Positions 7,991 through 15,433 of a stretch of DNA of 55,683 bases are shown piece by piece. Under the pieces are notes generated by a model. The model saw nothing but the letters and a program-made list of their open reading frames with translations, was not told the origin of the DNA and searched no databases. The position numbers and the translations under genes were made by a program. Origin of the DNA: a virus; the IMG/VR virus record IMGVR_UViG_3300027970_000033, positions 1 to 55,683 of that record; one strand, written 5' to 3'. Numbering within the stretch: the first letter of the stretch is position 1; the number at the start of each line of letters is the position of its first letter.

Positions 7991-8724
7991 ATATTACCAT
8001 CCTTGTCAAGGAGATACATCTTGCCATTCCAATCTTCTACAATGCACGTACATGACTCTACCCAATCGCCTGTATTATAATAGGTGATATCGCCTAGTTG
8101 CTTTATTGCAGCTTGATGTATATGACCGCACAATATGGCATTATAACCATTCTTTTCACACTCGTGAATAATAGCTAGCTCAAAGTTACTTATGAAATTT
8201 ACAGCTTGCTTTACGTGCCTCTTTACATTCGCACTTAAGCTCCAATATGGAAGCCCTAGTTTGCGCCGCAACCAATTTAAACTGCTGTTTAATCCAATAA
8301 GTATTTCATAACCCCAGCTGCCTAGAACAGCAAGCCAGCGAGCGTAGCGAGTTATACCATCAAACTTGTCGCCATGTAGTACCAATATTTCGCGGCCGTC
8401 AGCAGTACGATGCACACACTCATTTACTATCTCTATATCTCCTAGTGTGTAGCCATCAAACTTTCGTAGATACTCATCGTGATTCCCAGGGATCAGAAAC
8501 ACTGATGTACCCTCGGCTGCCTGTGCAATCACATGAGCTAGCACTTCGTTAAACGCAGAGTTCCAATATAGCTTGGCTTGAAGCCGCCAAAAATCTATAA
8601 AGTCGCCTACGATGTATAGCTGGTCTGAACTATTGTTTTGTAAAAAGTGAAGTAGCGCCGCTGCCTGTGAACTTTTAGTACCCATGTGGACATCTGAAAT
8701 CCAGATCGTTCGCCATTTATTCAT
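7975..8724 (-). CDS. LpxH/UDP-2,3-diacylglucosamine diphosphatase-like metallophosphoesterase
   Basis: Calcineurin-like phosphoesterase with all metal motifs: ISDVHMG, GDFIDFW, PGNHDEY, LHGDKFD and CGHIH, followed by YYNTGDWVESCT. The length (249) and the LNWLRRKLGLPYWSLS stretch match LpxH-related hydrolases that cut UDP-linked lipid sugars. Such genes are chromosomal in Gram-negative bacteria and unexpected in a phage. The ATG overlaps the stop of the zinc-finger gene upstream, and its own end overlaps the GT4 gene. Role in envelope glycolipid change is inference; other phosphodiester substrates are possible. Confidence 0.88.
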   Translation of the reverse strand: MNKWRTIWISDVHMGTKSSQAAALLHFLQNNSSDQLYIVGDFIDFWRLQAKLYWNSAFNEVLAHVIAQAAEGTSVFLIPGNHDEYLRKFDGYTLGDIEIVNECVHRTADGREILVLHGDKFDGITRYARWLAVLGSWGYEILIGLNSSLNWLRRKLGLPYWSLSANVKRHVKQAVNFISNFELAIIHECEKNGYNAILCGHIHQAAIKQLGDITYYNTGDWVESCTCIVEDWNGKMYLLDKDGNIWAGK

Positions 8725-8872
8725 TTAAATTTTCCTCTGTTTTTACATATATATGATAGCCATTGCCCAGACAGGCATAGCACACTTCATTCTTTCCATC
8801 GAAAAGAAAGTAGCCGTGACCTCTGCACGGCTCACATACTTCTTTATGAGTATTGCTGTGTATCTCCTTCAT
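8717..8872 (-). CDS. 51-residue DnaJ-type zinc-finger protein
   Basis: Contains two CxxCxGxG repeats (CEPCRGHG and CYACLGNG) separated by 15 residues, the zinc-centre pattern of DnaJ and related RNA or protein chaperones, with little else. GGAGG lies 7 bases before the ATG. It overlaps the upstream gene by 29 bases and the phosphoesterase by 8 bases. Function unknown. Confidence 0.75.
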   Translation of the reverse strand: MKEIHSNTHKEVCEPCRGHGYFLFDGKNEVCYACLGNGYHIYVKTEENLNE

Positions 8873-9047
8873 CCACAAACCTCCAAGATTCAATTAGCTC
8901 TTGTGTAGAGGCTGGAGTCGTGCGAACCTTTATGCACGTTCCATCAGAAAAGAACTCATTGAACTCGACAACAACCCCATTGAGGAAAGGGGCAATTCTA
9001 CCCCTTGTCCCTGTAGCTTTATGTTCGACAAGTTGTCCCCATATCAT
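8844..9047 (-). CDS. Unknown 67-residue protein
   Basis: Beta-rich sequence opening MIWGQLVEHKATGTRGRI, reminiscent of small SH3-like barrels, with an acidic end. The ATG overlaps the DUF932 gene stop by 4 bases (ATGA), so it is translationally coupled. No function recognised. Confidence 0.68.
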   Translation of the reverse strand: MIWGQLVEHKATGTRGRIAPFLNGVVVEFNEFFSDGTCIKVRTTPASTQELIESWRFVDEGDTQQYS

Positions 9048-9991
9048 TGTAGTAATAACTCGTATGCATCATCAAACAGAGCTTCCCCCGCAGCCAGCTT
9101 AGCCCATCGGTTGGACTTGTAACTTGCAGTCTGTCGTCTTGGAGTAGTATGCCCCACATAGTCGCTCACAGCGTTTAAAACGCCCCATGCAGTGCCTCTA
9201 AATCGTTGCAGGTCATCCGCCCCATAGGCTGTGATGATGCCCTGTTTCTGGGCTAATACAGAAGCCTGAGCACGTGGAGTCGAGCCAGTTTCAATAGGGA
9301 GTAGAGATTCTAGAATTTCGTTGAAGCGATCTGGCGACACAGGCTTTTGAGCCAAGAAATCTGCTTCTTCTTCGAGTCGCACGATGTAGCGATCCGCTAA
9401 TTCTAGTGTTGATTGGGCTGTGTTTAGTCGTGCATTGATATCGCCCACATGGGGTGTGGACCAAGAGCGTCGCGCCCCACGTAGTGCAATGTTCAGAGTG
9501 TTCTGGCACACGACACGAATAGGCGTCATTAGAACGCGCACAGCACCTGTACCATCGTGAGAGTTAATAAAGCATAGATAAGGCTCAAAGGCATCACCTA
9601 GAAGGCTCATAGAGCGGTTCATGCGTGCCAACATCCAAACTTGACGCCCACCCTTTAGACTTCCCGCAGTTTCATATCGCACGTCACCATCGCCCACAAG
9701 CAAATCTGTGAAGGCAAAGGCTTCGTGATTCTGTACGATTTTATATCTGTCTGATACGATGCCCAGTAAAGATTGGTCTGAGCTGCGTATATTACCTACA
9801 TAACCATCTACTAAGAGTTTGACTCCTTCGTGTTCTAAATAGATGGGCGTTGGATTCACAGTCCAGTCTAGACCGCTGCGCCTCAAGGCTTCTGCTGAAT
9901 TTGGAGCTTCGTCTAAAACTTCGCCTAATCCATGCCATGGCTTTTCCCGAACTGTGAACATTGTTTCGATGTTTGCTGGCACACTACTCAC
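9044..9991 (-). CDS. DUF932 phage/plasmid-like protein
   Basis: Recognised as DUF932 (TIGR03299 type): FTVREKPWHGLGEVLDEAP near the start, SGLDWTV, SDRYKIVQNHEAF, then NSHDGTGAVRVLMTPIRVVCQNTL in the middle and a coiled C-terminal part. The family is widespread in phages and plasmids and its role is not settled. Starts at GTG 9991, overlapping the 57-residue gene by 8 bases. A second GTG at 9982 is possible. Middle gene of the 10.8-7.0 kb operon. Confidence 0.9.
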   Translation of the reverse strand: MSSVPANIETMFTVREKPWHGLGEVLDEAPNSAEALRRSGLDWTVNPTPIYLEHEGVKLLVDGYVGNIRSSDQSLLGIVSDRYKIVQNHEAFAFTDLLVGDGDVRYETAGSLKGGRQVWMLARMNRSMSLLGDAFEPYLCFINSHDGTGAVRVLMTPIRVVCQNTLNIALRGARRSWSTPHVGDINARLNTAQSTLELADRYIVRLEEEADFLAQKPVSPDRFNEILESLLPIETGSTPRAQASVLAQKQGIITAYGADDLQRFRGTAWGVLNAVSDYVGHTTPRRQTASYKSNRWAKLAAGEALFDDAYELLLQ

Positions 9992-10157
9992 CTACCCCTA
10001 TAAGAGTTTCTAGCTCATACTTTACTTGCTCTACATCTGATTCGTCGAGTAGGCGCCGCAGCCTATTCAACTTGTACGCTAGGGCCAGTAAATGCACCCT
10101 AGCATCGTCGTATTCACCATCATCTAGTGCATTGCCTAGCATGAATAGTTCGCTCAT
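9984..10157 (-). CDS. 57-residue helical protein
   Basis: Acidic, mostly helical protein beginning MSELFMLGNALDDGEY and ending in a heptad-like ESDVEQVKYELETL stretch. The ATG overlaps the stop of the winged-helix-like gene (ATGA). Function unknown. Confidence 0.65.
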   Translation of the reverse strand: MSELFMLGNALDDGEYDDARVHLLALAYKLNRLRRLLDESDVEQVKYELETLIGVGE

Positions 10158-10516
10158 ACAAGAATATATTTCTTAGGCGAGCCGCCAAGGTCTGTAAGGA
10201 AGCCAGAGTCTACTAATTTCTTGATACGAGAAGGAACTTGTCGAGCAGTAAGACCGTCGATGAGTGGACTCAAATCTTTGTTTTGGAATTCTGTTGCGTC
10301 AAAGTTCTTGCGAATGACGTCAAGGATACGGTGTAGCTCTGCGTCATTGATTTTTGATTTAGGTTTGCTCTTAGTTGTAGGGGTTGAGCCGCCCTGCCAG
10401 CTAGCAAGGGGAGCTGTGTCAGCGTTAATGTCTAATTGAGTTACCAAGGTGGAAACATCCTCTCCATGTAAATTATTAATATTGTCTAATAAGAATTGCT
10501 TTTGTGCATCACTCAT
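10154..10516 (-). CDS. Winged-helix-like small protein
   Basis: 120 residues: a helical N-terminus, a Ser/Thr/Lys linker (about 45-60) and a C-terminal segment LTARQVPSRIKKLVDSGFL then KKYILV, which reads like the recognition helix and wing of a winged helix. The end resembles those of the three paralogues at 18.8-22.8 kb but the rest differs. DNA binding is inferred. It overlaps both neighbours by 4 bases. Confidence 0.68.
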   Translation of the reverse strand: MSDAQKQFLLDNINNLHGEDVSTLVTQLDINADTAPLASWQGGSTPTTKSKPKSKINDAELHRILDVIRKNFDATEFQNKDLSPLIDGLTARQVPSRIKKLVDSGFLTDLGGSPKKYILV

Positions 10517-10806
10517 ATTGTAACAACCCCCTCATTGCAGCGATTACATAGCTCCTGTGCGGCTTCGATACTATTAAATCTGATTAGTAGACCTAGGTAC
10601 TTGTTGGTAATACCAGAACGATTAGTTTCTATTTTTACTGCAGTACCATAGGTCGTTTTTAGAAAATACACATAGTCGAATATAGAGGAAATCTTCAATG
10701 CTCGTGCTGGATACTTCCATGTGTCGAAGTTGTGATAGTCCTTACGACGAACTACATAATGATATTCTCCAAATAGAGTGGGCGGGACTTTGTCTACCTC
10801 GTACAT
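10513..10806 (-). CDS. Unknown 97-residue protein, first gene of the DUF932 operon
   Basis: Aromatic-rich soluble protein (MYEVDKVPPTLFGEYHYVVR...) with no recognised family. GGAGG is 7 bases before the ATG, and the promoter at 10839-10867 is immediately upstream. It overlaps the next gene by 4 bases. Confidence 0.72.
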   Translation of the reverse strand: MYEVDKVPPTLFGEYHYVVRRKDYHNFDTWKYPARALKISSIFDYVYFLKTTYGTAVKIETNRSGITNKYLGLLIRFNSIEAAQELCNRCNEGVVTI

Positions 10807-10838
10807 TGAATTTCCTCCTAATTAATTATTATATAATA

Positions 10839-10867
10839 ATTATATCATAGGTTAGTCATTCTGTCAA
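10839..10867 (-). promoter_or_regulatory. Promoter of the DUF932-LpxH-GT4 operon
   Basis: TTGACA (10862-10867), 17 bp, extended TGA-TATAAT (10839-10844), and the TATTATATAA palindrome half. The TGA before the -10 would be the stop of a possible ORF at 10845-11000. Confidence 0.93.
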
Positions 10868-11000
10868 TATCAATTATGATCAACTGTACGAAAGGAGTAG
10901 TGAGCACGCTCATATAATGAGTGGAGGCCCAGCGAAATTTAAAGCGACCCGAAAAGAAAGAAAAGATAAAAAGTTGGCGGCCCAGCTTGAACGATCTCAT
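10845..11000 (-). CDS. Possible 51-residue basic hydrophobic protein
   Basis: ATG overlaps the stop of the membrane gene upstream in the ATGA manner, and its stop lies in the TGA of the next promoter, a pattern seen elsewhere here. The product is aromatic and basic (FKLGRQLFIFSFFSGRFKFR). There is no good ribosome site, so it may be only a long leader. Confidence 0.35.
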   Translation of the reverse strand: MRSFKLGRQLFIFSFFSGRFKFRWASTHYMSVLTTPFVQLIIIDIDRMTNL

Positions 11001-11224
11001 ACTTGTAGGAACATTCCTATAAGTAGCATGGTTAGGACAACACCAGAGAAGATTAGTACCAAGCTGGGGATGATGCGGTCAGTCCAGCGTTCGCTGTATT
11101 TACCCTTAGAGATTTGAGTCATGACCTCTAATAGGATGTCAGCGGTTTTTGTGTCTTCTTGTTTTAGTAGTTCTTGTACGTGATAGTTGAGGCCGCGCAG
11201 TAGTCTTCTGCGATTGATGGTCAT
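10997..11224 (-). CDS. 75-residue tail-anchored membrane protein
   Basis: Charged helical N-terminal half (RRRLLRGLNYHVQELLKQED) and a C-terminal membrane helix (IIPSLVLIFSGVVLTMLLIG). ATGA overlap with the gene upstream. Function unknown. Confidence 0.65.
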   Translation of the reverse strand: MTINRRRLLRGLNYHVQELLKQEDTKTADILLEVMTQISKGKYSERWTDRIIPSLVLIFSGVVLTMLLIGMFLQV

Positions 11225-11424
11225 TCTACGTCTACCTCCACAGTAAGTAATCTGACGTCAACAGCGTCAGATGTTTGCTTTAGCTCTGTTAATAGTTGGG
11301 CGTACTTGAATTCAAAATATGTGTCTAGTTCTTCTTTATCAAGGGAGAGAATGAAGTCTTCTGTAGACCCTGTGATATGCCACTTGAATTGTATCTCGTT
11401 GGTGATAGTGATTATCGTTCTCAC
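11221..11424 (-). CDS. Unknown 67-residue acidic protein
   Basis: Opens at GTG with an alternating beta pattern (RTIITITNEIQFKWHITG) and has an acidic end. AGGGT abuts the GTG, so the start is uncertain. Follows the GT2-like gene with no gap large enough for a promoter. Confidence 0.6.
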   Translation of the reverse strand: MRTIITITNEIQFKWHITGSTEDFILSLDKEELDTYFEFKYAQLLTELKQTSDAVDVRLLTVEVDVE

Positions 11425-11427
11425 ACC

Positions 11428-12081
11428 CTATGTGAATATTTGTTGTAGGTCTGCGCCTTCTGCTTCTTTCTGGCGGATGTAGTTTACAAAGTGTTCTTCA
11501 CCAAATTCAGTTGGGCCCACATGGCCGAACTGCATACCTGTATCACAGTACATTGGGATTCCAGCTTCCTTGAGCTTGTAACAGAATGTCAAGTCTTCGC
11601 CTAGGCCTGGCATTGGATCAAAGTAGGGGCCCTTCACCTTATCAAATACTTCGCGGCTGATGTAGGCACATGCCATACCCGCGCCCTCAATCTCTAAAAG
11701 AGTGTTGTTCTGATATTGGATGGGGACTTGTAATGCGGGCTTGCCATCTTCGCCAATATCTACTTTTGTATAAAAGCATGGCTGATAGGGTGGAACTCGC
11801 TTAAACGCCTTTGCTGTAACAAAAGGCTTTTTAAAGTAAGCTAATCGATCAACTGCCTCGTGGTGAAAGGTCATGTCGCTGTCGATCATTACAAGTGCAT
11901 CATGTCCTGATTTTAGAAAAGCCTCAACAATACTTTCACGAGCTTGGTACACTAGTGAGTTTTGTACGAACATAAAATCGTAGCTATTGTAAGTTGAGCG
12001 ATGATTGGCTAGCCGCACAAAACTGATGAATGTAGGTAGCTCGACTGGTCGATGAACAGGTGATGCAATTAAAATCTTCAT
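11428..12081 (-). CDS. GT-A (GT2-like) glycosyltransferase
   Basis: Predicted inverting nucleotide-sugar transferase. Starts MKILIASPVHRPVELPT, has the DxD metal site in MIDSDMTFHHEA near 85, and the C-terminal GLGEDLTFCYKLKEAG acid motif followed by a His (QFGHVG). At 217 residues it is a compact single domain, as in phage enzymes that decorate DNA bases, virion proteins or host glycans; which is not visible. GGAG lies before the ATG. First well-supported gene after the 12179-12207 promoter. Confidence 0.82.
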   Translation of the reverse strand: MKILIASPVHRPVELPTFISFVRLANHRSTYNSYDFMFVQNSLVYQARESIVEAFLKSGHDALVMIDSDMTFHHEAVDRLAYFKKPFVTAKAFKRVPPYQPCFYTKVDIGEDGKPALQVPIQYQNNTLLEIEGAGMACAYISREVFDKVKGPYFDPMPGLGEDLTFCYKLKEAGIPMYCDTGMQFGHVGPTEFGEEHFVNYIRQKEAEGADLQQIFT

Positions 12082-12099
12082 GTGTTTCTCCTTTATTTG

Positions 12100-12168
12100 T
12101 TATTCTGATAGGACGATGTGCAAGCAAAAAATGACAAGAAAGAAAAAAAGAAAAGTCAACAAGCACAT
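12100..12168 (-). CDS. Possible 22-residue hydrophobic leader peptide
   Basis: ATG just downstream of the promoter with AAAGGA three bases away. The product is almost all Leu, Phe, Val and Ile and would span the membrane once. The spacing is poor, so it could be untranslated leader. Confidence 0.3.
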   Translation of the reverse strand: MCLLTFLFFFLVIFCLHIVLSE

Positions 12169-12178
12169 CTATCCTTTC

Positions 12179-12207
12179 ATTATATCATAATTATTATGTT
12201 TTGTCAA
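12179..12207 (-). promoter_or_regulatory. Promoter of the GT2-like unit
   Basis: TTGACA (12202-12207), 17 bp, extended TGA-TATAAT (12179-12184). Here the start region lacks the usual palindrome, and a different one (CATAATAATTATG) sits in the spacer. TTGACA holds the stop codon of the 12204-12845 gene. Confidence 0.9.
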
Positions 12208-12845
12208 GGTTCCCACTCGGGAATATTGGACTGTTCATATATATACTTATCAGCAACCTCAAAGTTTCGTCGTCCATCAACGCTGTATAGTGTGCTGTCG
12301 ATGAGGTAGCCAGGGTTGCTCTGGATGCGATGCGCAGTCCATGCAGGGTCAAACCATATGATGCGGTTGTTGGGGTAGGCGTAGAAGTTACCATCTTCTA
12401 CTTTGAACACGTGGGCACATTTGTGTTCGGGAGTTTCGCTGAAGTTGGTATCGAGAATGCTTTTGTCTTCCCAGCCCCAGTCGAGCGTGAACATATAGTC
12501 GCCCCAGAGTTTGAGGCCGCTAGGTGTGAGTAGCTGGCCGCGCAGTCCGCCCAGTCTGTTGCGGATTTGCACATTGATGTAGGGCGAGAGACAATCCCAA
12601 TAGTATACTTCGCTTAGTGGTACTGGCTTGGCGTCCTTGCTCCAACAAAAGGCGTTTAAGGGACGTCGGGTCCAGTTGACACCGTTTTCAAGGAAAGCCT
12701 CAAAGAGGGGCACACGATGCTCAATAGAGGCCACAGCGTGCACATCGCACAGACTGAACTGGCCCCAACCCTGAGTATGATTGTATAGGTATTCATTGCG
12801 GATGTAGCAAGTAAATGGTGGTAGTGAGTGATTAAGATATGCCAA
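12204..12845 (-). CDS. Unknown 214-residue protein, likely TTG start
   Basis: Soluble, Trp/Tyr-rich protein of unknown family, with a HAVASIEHRVPLFEAFLENG segment. The frame is open to 12959, but that would overlap the upstream gene by over 120 bases. TTG at 12845 follows GGGAGGG by 8 bases and gives the usual short overlap (14 bases). The last gene of the 15.7-12.2 kb operon; its TGA lies in the next promoter's TTGACA. Confidence 0.7.
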   Translation of the reverse strand: MAYLNHSLPPFTCYIRNEYLYNHTQGWGQFSLCDVHAVASIEHRVPLFEAFLENGVNWTRRPLNAFCWSKDAKPVPLSEVYYWDCLSPYINVQIRNRLGGLRGQLLTPSGLKLWGDYMFTLDWGWEDKSILDTNFSETPEHKCAHVFKVEDGNFYAYPNNRIIWFDPAWTAHRIQSNPGYLIDSTLYSVDGRRNFEVADKYIYEQSNIPEWEP

Positions 12846-13167
12846 GTACGAGTCCCTCCCTCTTACAGGCTTCCCATGTGGCGCGCCCGTCGCTATAGCC
12901 GTCGGTGCTGGGGCGAGCCATGAATGTGCCGTCAAAGCCTGCGACAAACTCACGAGCATAGTTATAGTCCAGTCCTAGTAGTTCCGCCATGCGGTCTGTT
13001 TCATAGTCTACGTTGCCCATGACATTCCATAGATTTTTCCCATGTATGTCATATAGGAGGGCGCCCAGTCCGCACGCACAGCCCACATCTTCTTTGTATA
13101 GCTCGTGTTGGCGTGCCCGCAACCCTGTGCGCTCGTAGACTTCTAGGATAGAGTTTACAGTTATCAT
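12832..13167 (-). CDS. Unknown 111-residue protein with CACGLGALLYD motif
   Basis: Contains CACGLGALLYD, AELLGLDYNYAREFVAGFDG and a C-terminal YSDGRATWEACKREGL. This layout recalls small bacterial and phage proteins with a Cys-Ala-x-Gly-Ala pattern, function unknown. The ATG at 13167 shares a base with the upstream TAA (TAATG); an upstream GTG at 13179 is less likely. Confidence 0.68.
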   Translation of the reverse strand: MITVNSILEVYERTGLRARQHELYKEDVGCACGLGALLYDIHGKNLWNVMGNVDYETDRMAELLGLDYNYAREFVAGFDGTFMARPSTDGYSDGRATWEACKREGLVLGIS

Positions 13168-13379
13168 TAGTTGCACCACTTTCTTCTATAGATTCTTTCT
13201 ATAGTGTCTATAGCTTCGTCTTCAAATTCCTCTACGTCTATCTCTTTGCCGCAGGTATCGCAGAGGGCATACTTTACTTCTACTTCTATTTCCCTTTCGT
13301 TGAAGGTGAATATTGTAGTTTTCTTTTTTACATGGTAGTGTACTTCGCATTTACACCATTCGCAAAATATAATAGTCAC
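13167..13379 (-). CDS. YgiT/MqsA-like zinc-finger protein without HTH
   Basis: 70 residues with CEWCKCE near the start, a beta segment (TTIFTFNEREIEVEVKYA) and CDTCGKE, as in the N-terminal zinc domain of MqsA/YgiT antitoxins, but the helix-turn-helix half is missing. GTG at 13379 overlaps the TGA of the tiny membrane gene (GTGA), which fixes the start better than the ATG at 13412. Confidence 0.68.
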   Translation of the reverse strand: MTIIFCEWCKCEVHYHVKKKTTIFTFNEREIEVEVKYALCDTCGKEIDVEEFEDEAIDTIERIYRRKWCN

Positions 13380-13459
13380 TCTCCCTCGCGCAGATGGGAG
13401 GCCAGCATCCATAGAGCAAAACCTGTTACGATAATACCTAACATAAGTAGAGCGGACAT
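13376..13459 (-). CDS. 27-residue membrane peptide
   Basis: MSALLMLGIIVTGFALWMLA followed by a short charged end: one membrane span. AAAGGAT is 9 bases before the ATG, and its stop overlaps the next start. Function unknown. Confidence 0.55.
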   Translation of the reverse strand: MSALLMLGIIVTGFALWMLASHLREGE

Positions 13460-13464
13460 GGGCA

Positions 13465-13701
13465 TCAATCCTTTCTCATTCTCTGAAATCTTTCTTCTTC
13501 TATGATTCTAGCTATAACAGTATCATTCCATAGTTTGATGATCTTGTCAACCTCATCGTGCAGGAAGTTTAGTTGGAGATGAGCGGGCGATTCGTTCTCA
13601 TCTAGCCATGTAACTCTACCCTCTAGCTTTGAGAGAAAACGAAATTGACCCATTCGCCGCGCTATATCATCAGCGTACTCTTTAAGTACTTCTAGTTTCA
13701 T
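13465..13701 (-). CDS. Unknown 78-residue helical protein
   Basis: Charged, helical protein ending ARIIEEERFQRMRKD. The ATG overlaps the upstream stop (ATGA) after GAGGAG. No function recognised. Confidence 0.68.
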   Translation of the reverse strand: MKLEVLKEYADDIARRMGQFRFLSKLEGRVTWLDENESPAHLQLNFLHDEVDKIIKLWNDTVIARIIEEERFQRMRKD

Positions 13702-13934
13702 ACGATTCGCTCCTCGATGATGTCTAGGGCTATGTGCAGTCCGCGCAGTATGCCTCTAAAGTAGTTGAGCTCGCTAGTGCGGTCAAAGGCGTGGCTGCGC
13801 ACGATGTCAGTATAGAAGTCTGAAGGAGAGAAGCCTTCTTCTTCAATGAGGTGCTTTTGTAAGTCACGGATATATATTTCTATGATGTTTGATTCATCCA
13901 TAATTTCTTCGACTGATGCTTTAGGGCTTAGCAT
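13698..13934 (-). CDS. Small protein with C-terminal RGxxxGLxxAxDI motif
   Basis: 78 acidic helical residues. The end (YFRGILRGLHIALDIIEE) resembles the ends of the products at 14143-14346 (YAQGVKQGLRIAMDILKEE) and, less clearly, 19526-19849, suggesting a small paralogous family. GGAGGTG lies before the ATG. Function unknown. Confidence 0.7.
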   Translation of the reverse strand: MLSPKASVEEIMDESNIIEIYIRDLQKHLIEEEGFSPSDFYTDIVRSHAFDRTSELNYFRGILRGLHIALDIIEERIV

Positions 13935-13935
13935 G

Positions 13936-14001
13936 TTACACCTCCGTATAGTCGTCTATCCATCTCAAGAAGAAGTATAGTAGTGCTGCAGGGACTATCA
14001 T
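13936..14001 (-). CDS. Possible 21-residue membrane peptide
   Basis: Short ORF (MIVPAALLYFFLRWIDDYTEV) ending next to the following start codon. The frame stays open and hydrophobic upstream but lacks a standard start codon beside the nearby GGAAGGTGGGG, so the true start is unclear. Confidence 0.3.
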   Translation of the reverse strand: MIVPAALLYFFLRWIDDYTEV

Positions 14002-14006
14002 AATAA

Positions 14007-14141
14007 CTAAATCGAGTATGTGAACCCCACCTTCCTCAAATACTCTTGAGCCCTTTCCCTTTCTGGTAGAGGGGCATCGGCATTGCATAATAGGGCCACA
14101 AAGAATTCATCTAGAAAATCTTGGACTTGTTCTATATCCAC
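14007..14141 (-). CDS. Unknown 44-residue protein
   Basis: GTG start preceded by GGAGG, giving an acidic helical product (DIEQVQDFLDEFFVALLCN...). It begins 1 base after the upstream stop. Function unknown. Confidence 0.6.
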   Translation of the reverse strand: MDIEQVQDFLDEFFVALLCNADAPLPERERAQEYLRKVGFTYSI

Positions 14142-14142
14142 T

Positions 14143-14346
14143 TTACCCTTCCTCCTTTAAAATATCCATAGCTATACGTAGACCTTGCTTAACACCCTGT
14201 GCATACTTCACATCACCTTCTGAAACTATATCAGTAAGAAATTCTGAGCGAAGGCGACCATTCTTATGGGTTGCAAATTTTATTAATTCAGTAAGAAATA
14301 AGTCAGTTTCAACATACTCTTTTGTAATTTTATCTAGTCCACTCAT
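14143..14346 (-). CDS. Unknown 67-residue protein, relative of the 13698-13934 product
   Basis: Helical; shares the C-terminal G-x-x-x-G-L-x-I-A pattern with the product of 13698-13934. ATGA overlap with the gene upstream. Function unknown. Confidence 0.68.
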   Translation of the reverse strand: MSGLDKITKEYVETDLFLTELIKFATHKNGRLRSEFLTDIVSEGDVKYAQGVKQGLRIAMDILKEEG

Positions 14347-14675
14347 GCCTCATCATCCTCACTCCACGTAGGGTTATTACGTATTAATTTCCCTGCTTTA
14401 TCTAGTATTCCAGCACGCTGTAAAAAGCCTAGGGACTCTTCGGGTGACTCGTAGGGGATTTGGGCTGTGTATTGATCCATACGCTCTAGGAGTCTATTAT
14501 GTCCATCTAAATACGTGCGCCAGTGCCTCATAGCATTTTTTTGTACTTGTCGTGCAATCACACGATCGAAGTCTATGAGAAGACGCTCGGCTTTCTCACG
14601 AGCTTCGTATGATGTGTCGCCGTCGCATAGGACTTCTAGCATATTATTGTTGTTCTTCGATGTCCATGACTCCAT
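14343..14675 (-). CDS. Unknown 110-residue helical protein
   Basis: Charged helical protein, no family recognised. ATG at 14675 follows GAGGGAT but overlaps the previous gene by 32 bases. An in-frame ATG at 14642, just past that gene's stop, is the alternative. Confidence 0.65.
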   Translation of the reverse strand: MESWTSKNNNNMLEVLCDGDTSYEAREKAERLLIDFDRVIARQVQKNAMRHWRTYLDGHNRLLERMDQYTAQIPYESPEESLGFLQRAGILDKAGKLIRNNPTWSEDDEA

Positions 14676-14976
14676 CTGTATCCCTCGCTAACTTGATCGC
14701 ATGTACGTCTTTTTTCAGATGTTCAATCCAGCGGATACATACAGCCGCAGTTTGTATAAGTGTGTCACGCAGATACTCATCTCTGCTTTCTTGGTAAGCG
14801 TAGGCAACCTTGCCTACTTTTTCTGTGAGGATAGCCATCATCATGTTGTAGGGGAACGCATGTCGTTTGTCTTGATACTTGCGCTCCTCAATGATCTCAT
14901 TCGCAATATCGTTCCAAATGAATTGTAGTTCTTCGGCAGTTATACCCTTGCCTTCGCCAGTTGCTTCACTTGTCAT
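14644..14976 (-). CDS. MazG-like protein with altered metal site
   Basis: The segment from NDIANEIIEERKYQDKRH to AAVCIRWIEHLKKD follows the helix pattern of MazG-like nucleotide pyrophosphohydrolases. Where the family has EEVGEVA, this protein has TEKVGKVA, replacing two metal-binding Glu by Lys, so activity may be lost. The frame opens at TTG 14991, but GGAGG lies 8 bases before the ATG at 14976 (MTSEATG). 110 residues. Confidence 0.6.
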   Translation of the reverse strand: MTSEATGEGKGITAEELQFIWNDIANEIIEERKYQDKRHAFPYNMMMAILTEKVGKVAYAYQESRDEYLRDTLIQTAAVCIRWIEHLKKDVHAIKLARDTDGVMDIEEQQ

Positions 14977-14977
14977 A

Positions 14978-15073
14978 TTAAAATCCTCCAAATTCTAGTA
15001 TAGATAAATATATTAATCCGAATACCAAAGCTGAGTAAAGTCCTATAAGAATTGCTCTCTCTATTTTCTGCAT
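14978..15073 (-). CDS. 31-residue membrane peptide
   Basis: MQKIERAILIGLYSALVFGL and further hydrophobic residues form a single span. GGGGATTTTAAT precedes the ATG. The stop is 1 base before the next start. Confidence 0.55.
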   Translation of the reverse strand: MQKIERAILIGLYSALVFGLIYLSILEFGGF

Positions 15074-15074
15074 A

Positions 15075-15170
15075 TTAAAATCCCCAGAAGTGTAGAGTGC
15101 GCTGCTCGGTGCCGCATTGTACAAGTACGCTGTGCGCGCCCAGTATTTTAAGAATTGTGAAAGTTGTCAT
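15075..15170 (-). CDS. 31-residue unknown peptide
   Basis: MTTFTILKILGAHSVLVQCG and a short tail; AAGGAG is 5 bases before the ATG. It ends in HFWGF, and the next peptide ends in EFGGF because both stops sit in the same repeated GGGGATTTTAA/GGAGGATTTTAA ribosome-site context. Function unknown. Confidence 0.55.
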   Translation of the reverse strand: MTTFTILKILGAHSVLVQCGTEQRTLHFWGF

Positions 15171-15238
15171 ACATTCTCCTTAGATGGATTTGTTGGCGCA
15201 GGGCGAGAGCCATGCGTATATAGATGAATGGAACATGC

Positions 15239-15433
15239 TTATATGTCGAAGCCAACATCTGCTAATTCGCCCTCGCTCATCTGAACTGTGTGAGTAGCCG
15301 CAACTGTACTACCCTTGTAATAGTCTACCCGCACAACTGCTGTATGGGGATCGAGGAAGTTCACGATTGTGAGCTTGTATGTTTCATCCTCTACATGAAA
15401 CTTGCGGGTCTGCCCTAGGATATGCTCTCTCAT
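15239..15433 (-). CDS. Unknown 64-residue protein
   Basis: Beta-rich small soluble protein; ATGA overlap with the upstream stop. No family recognised. A 70-base gap follows it. Confidence 0.68.
   Translation of the reverse strand: MREHILGQTRKFHVEDETYKLTIVNFLDPHTAVVRVDYYKGSTVAATHTVQMSEGELADVGFDI

Noticed and set aside
10917-11117. Plus-strand basic ORF
   Set aside because: Mostly antisense to the tail-anchored membrane gene and lacks a correctly spaced ribosome site.
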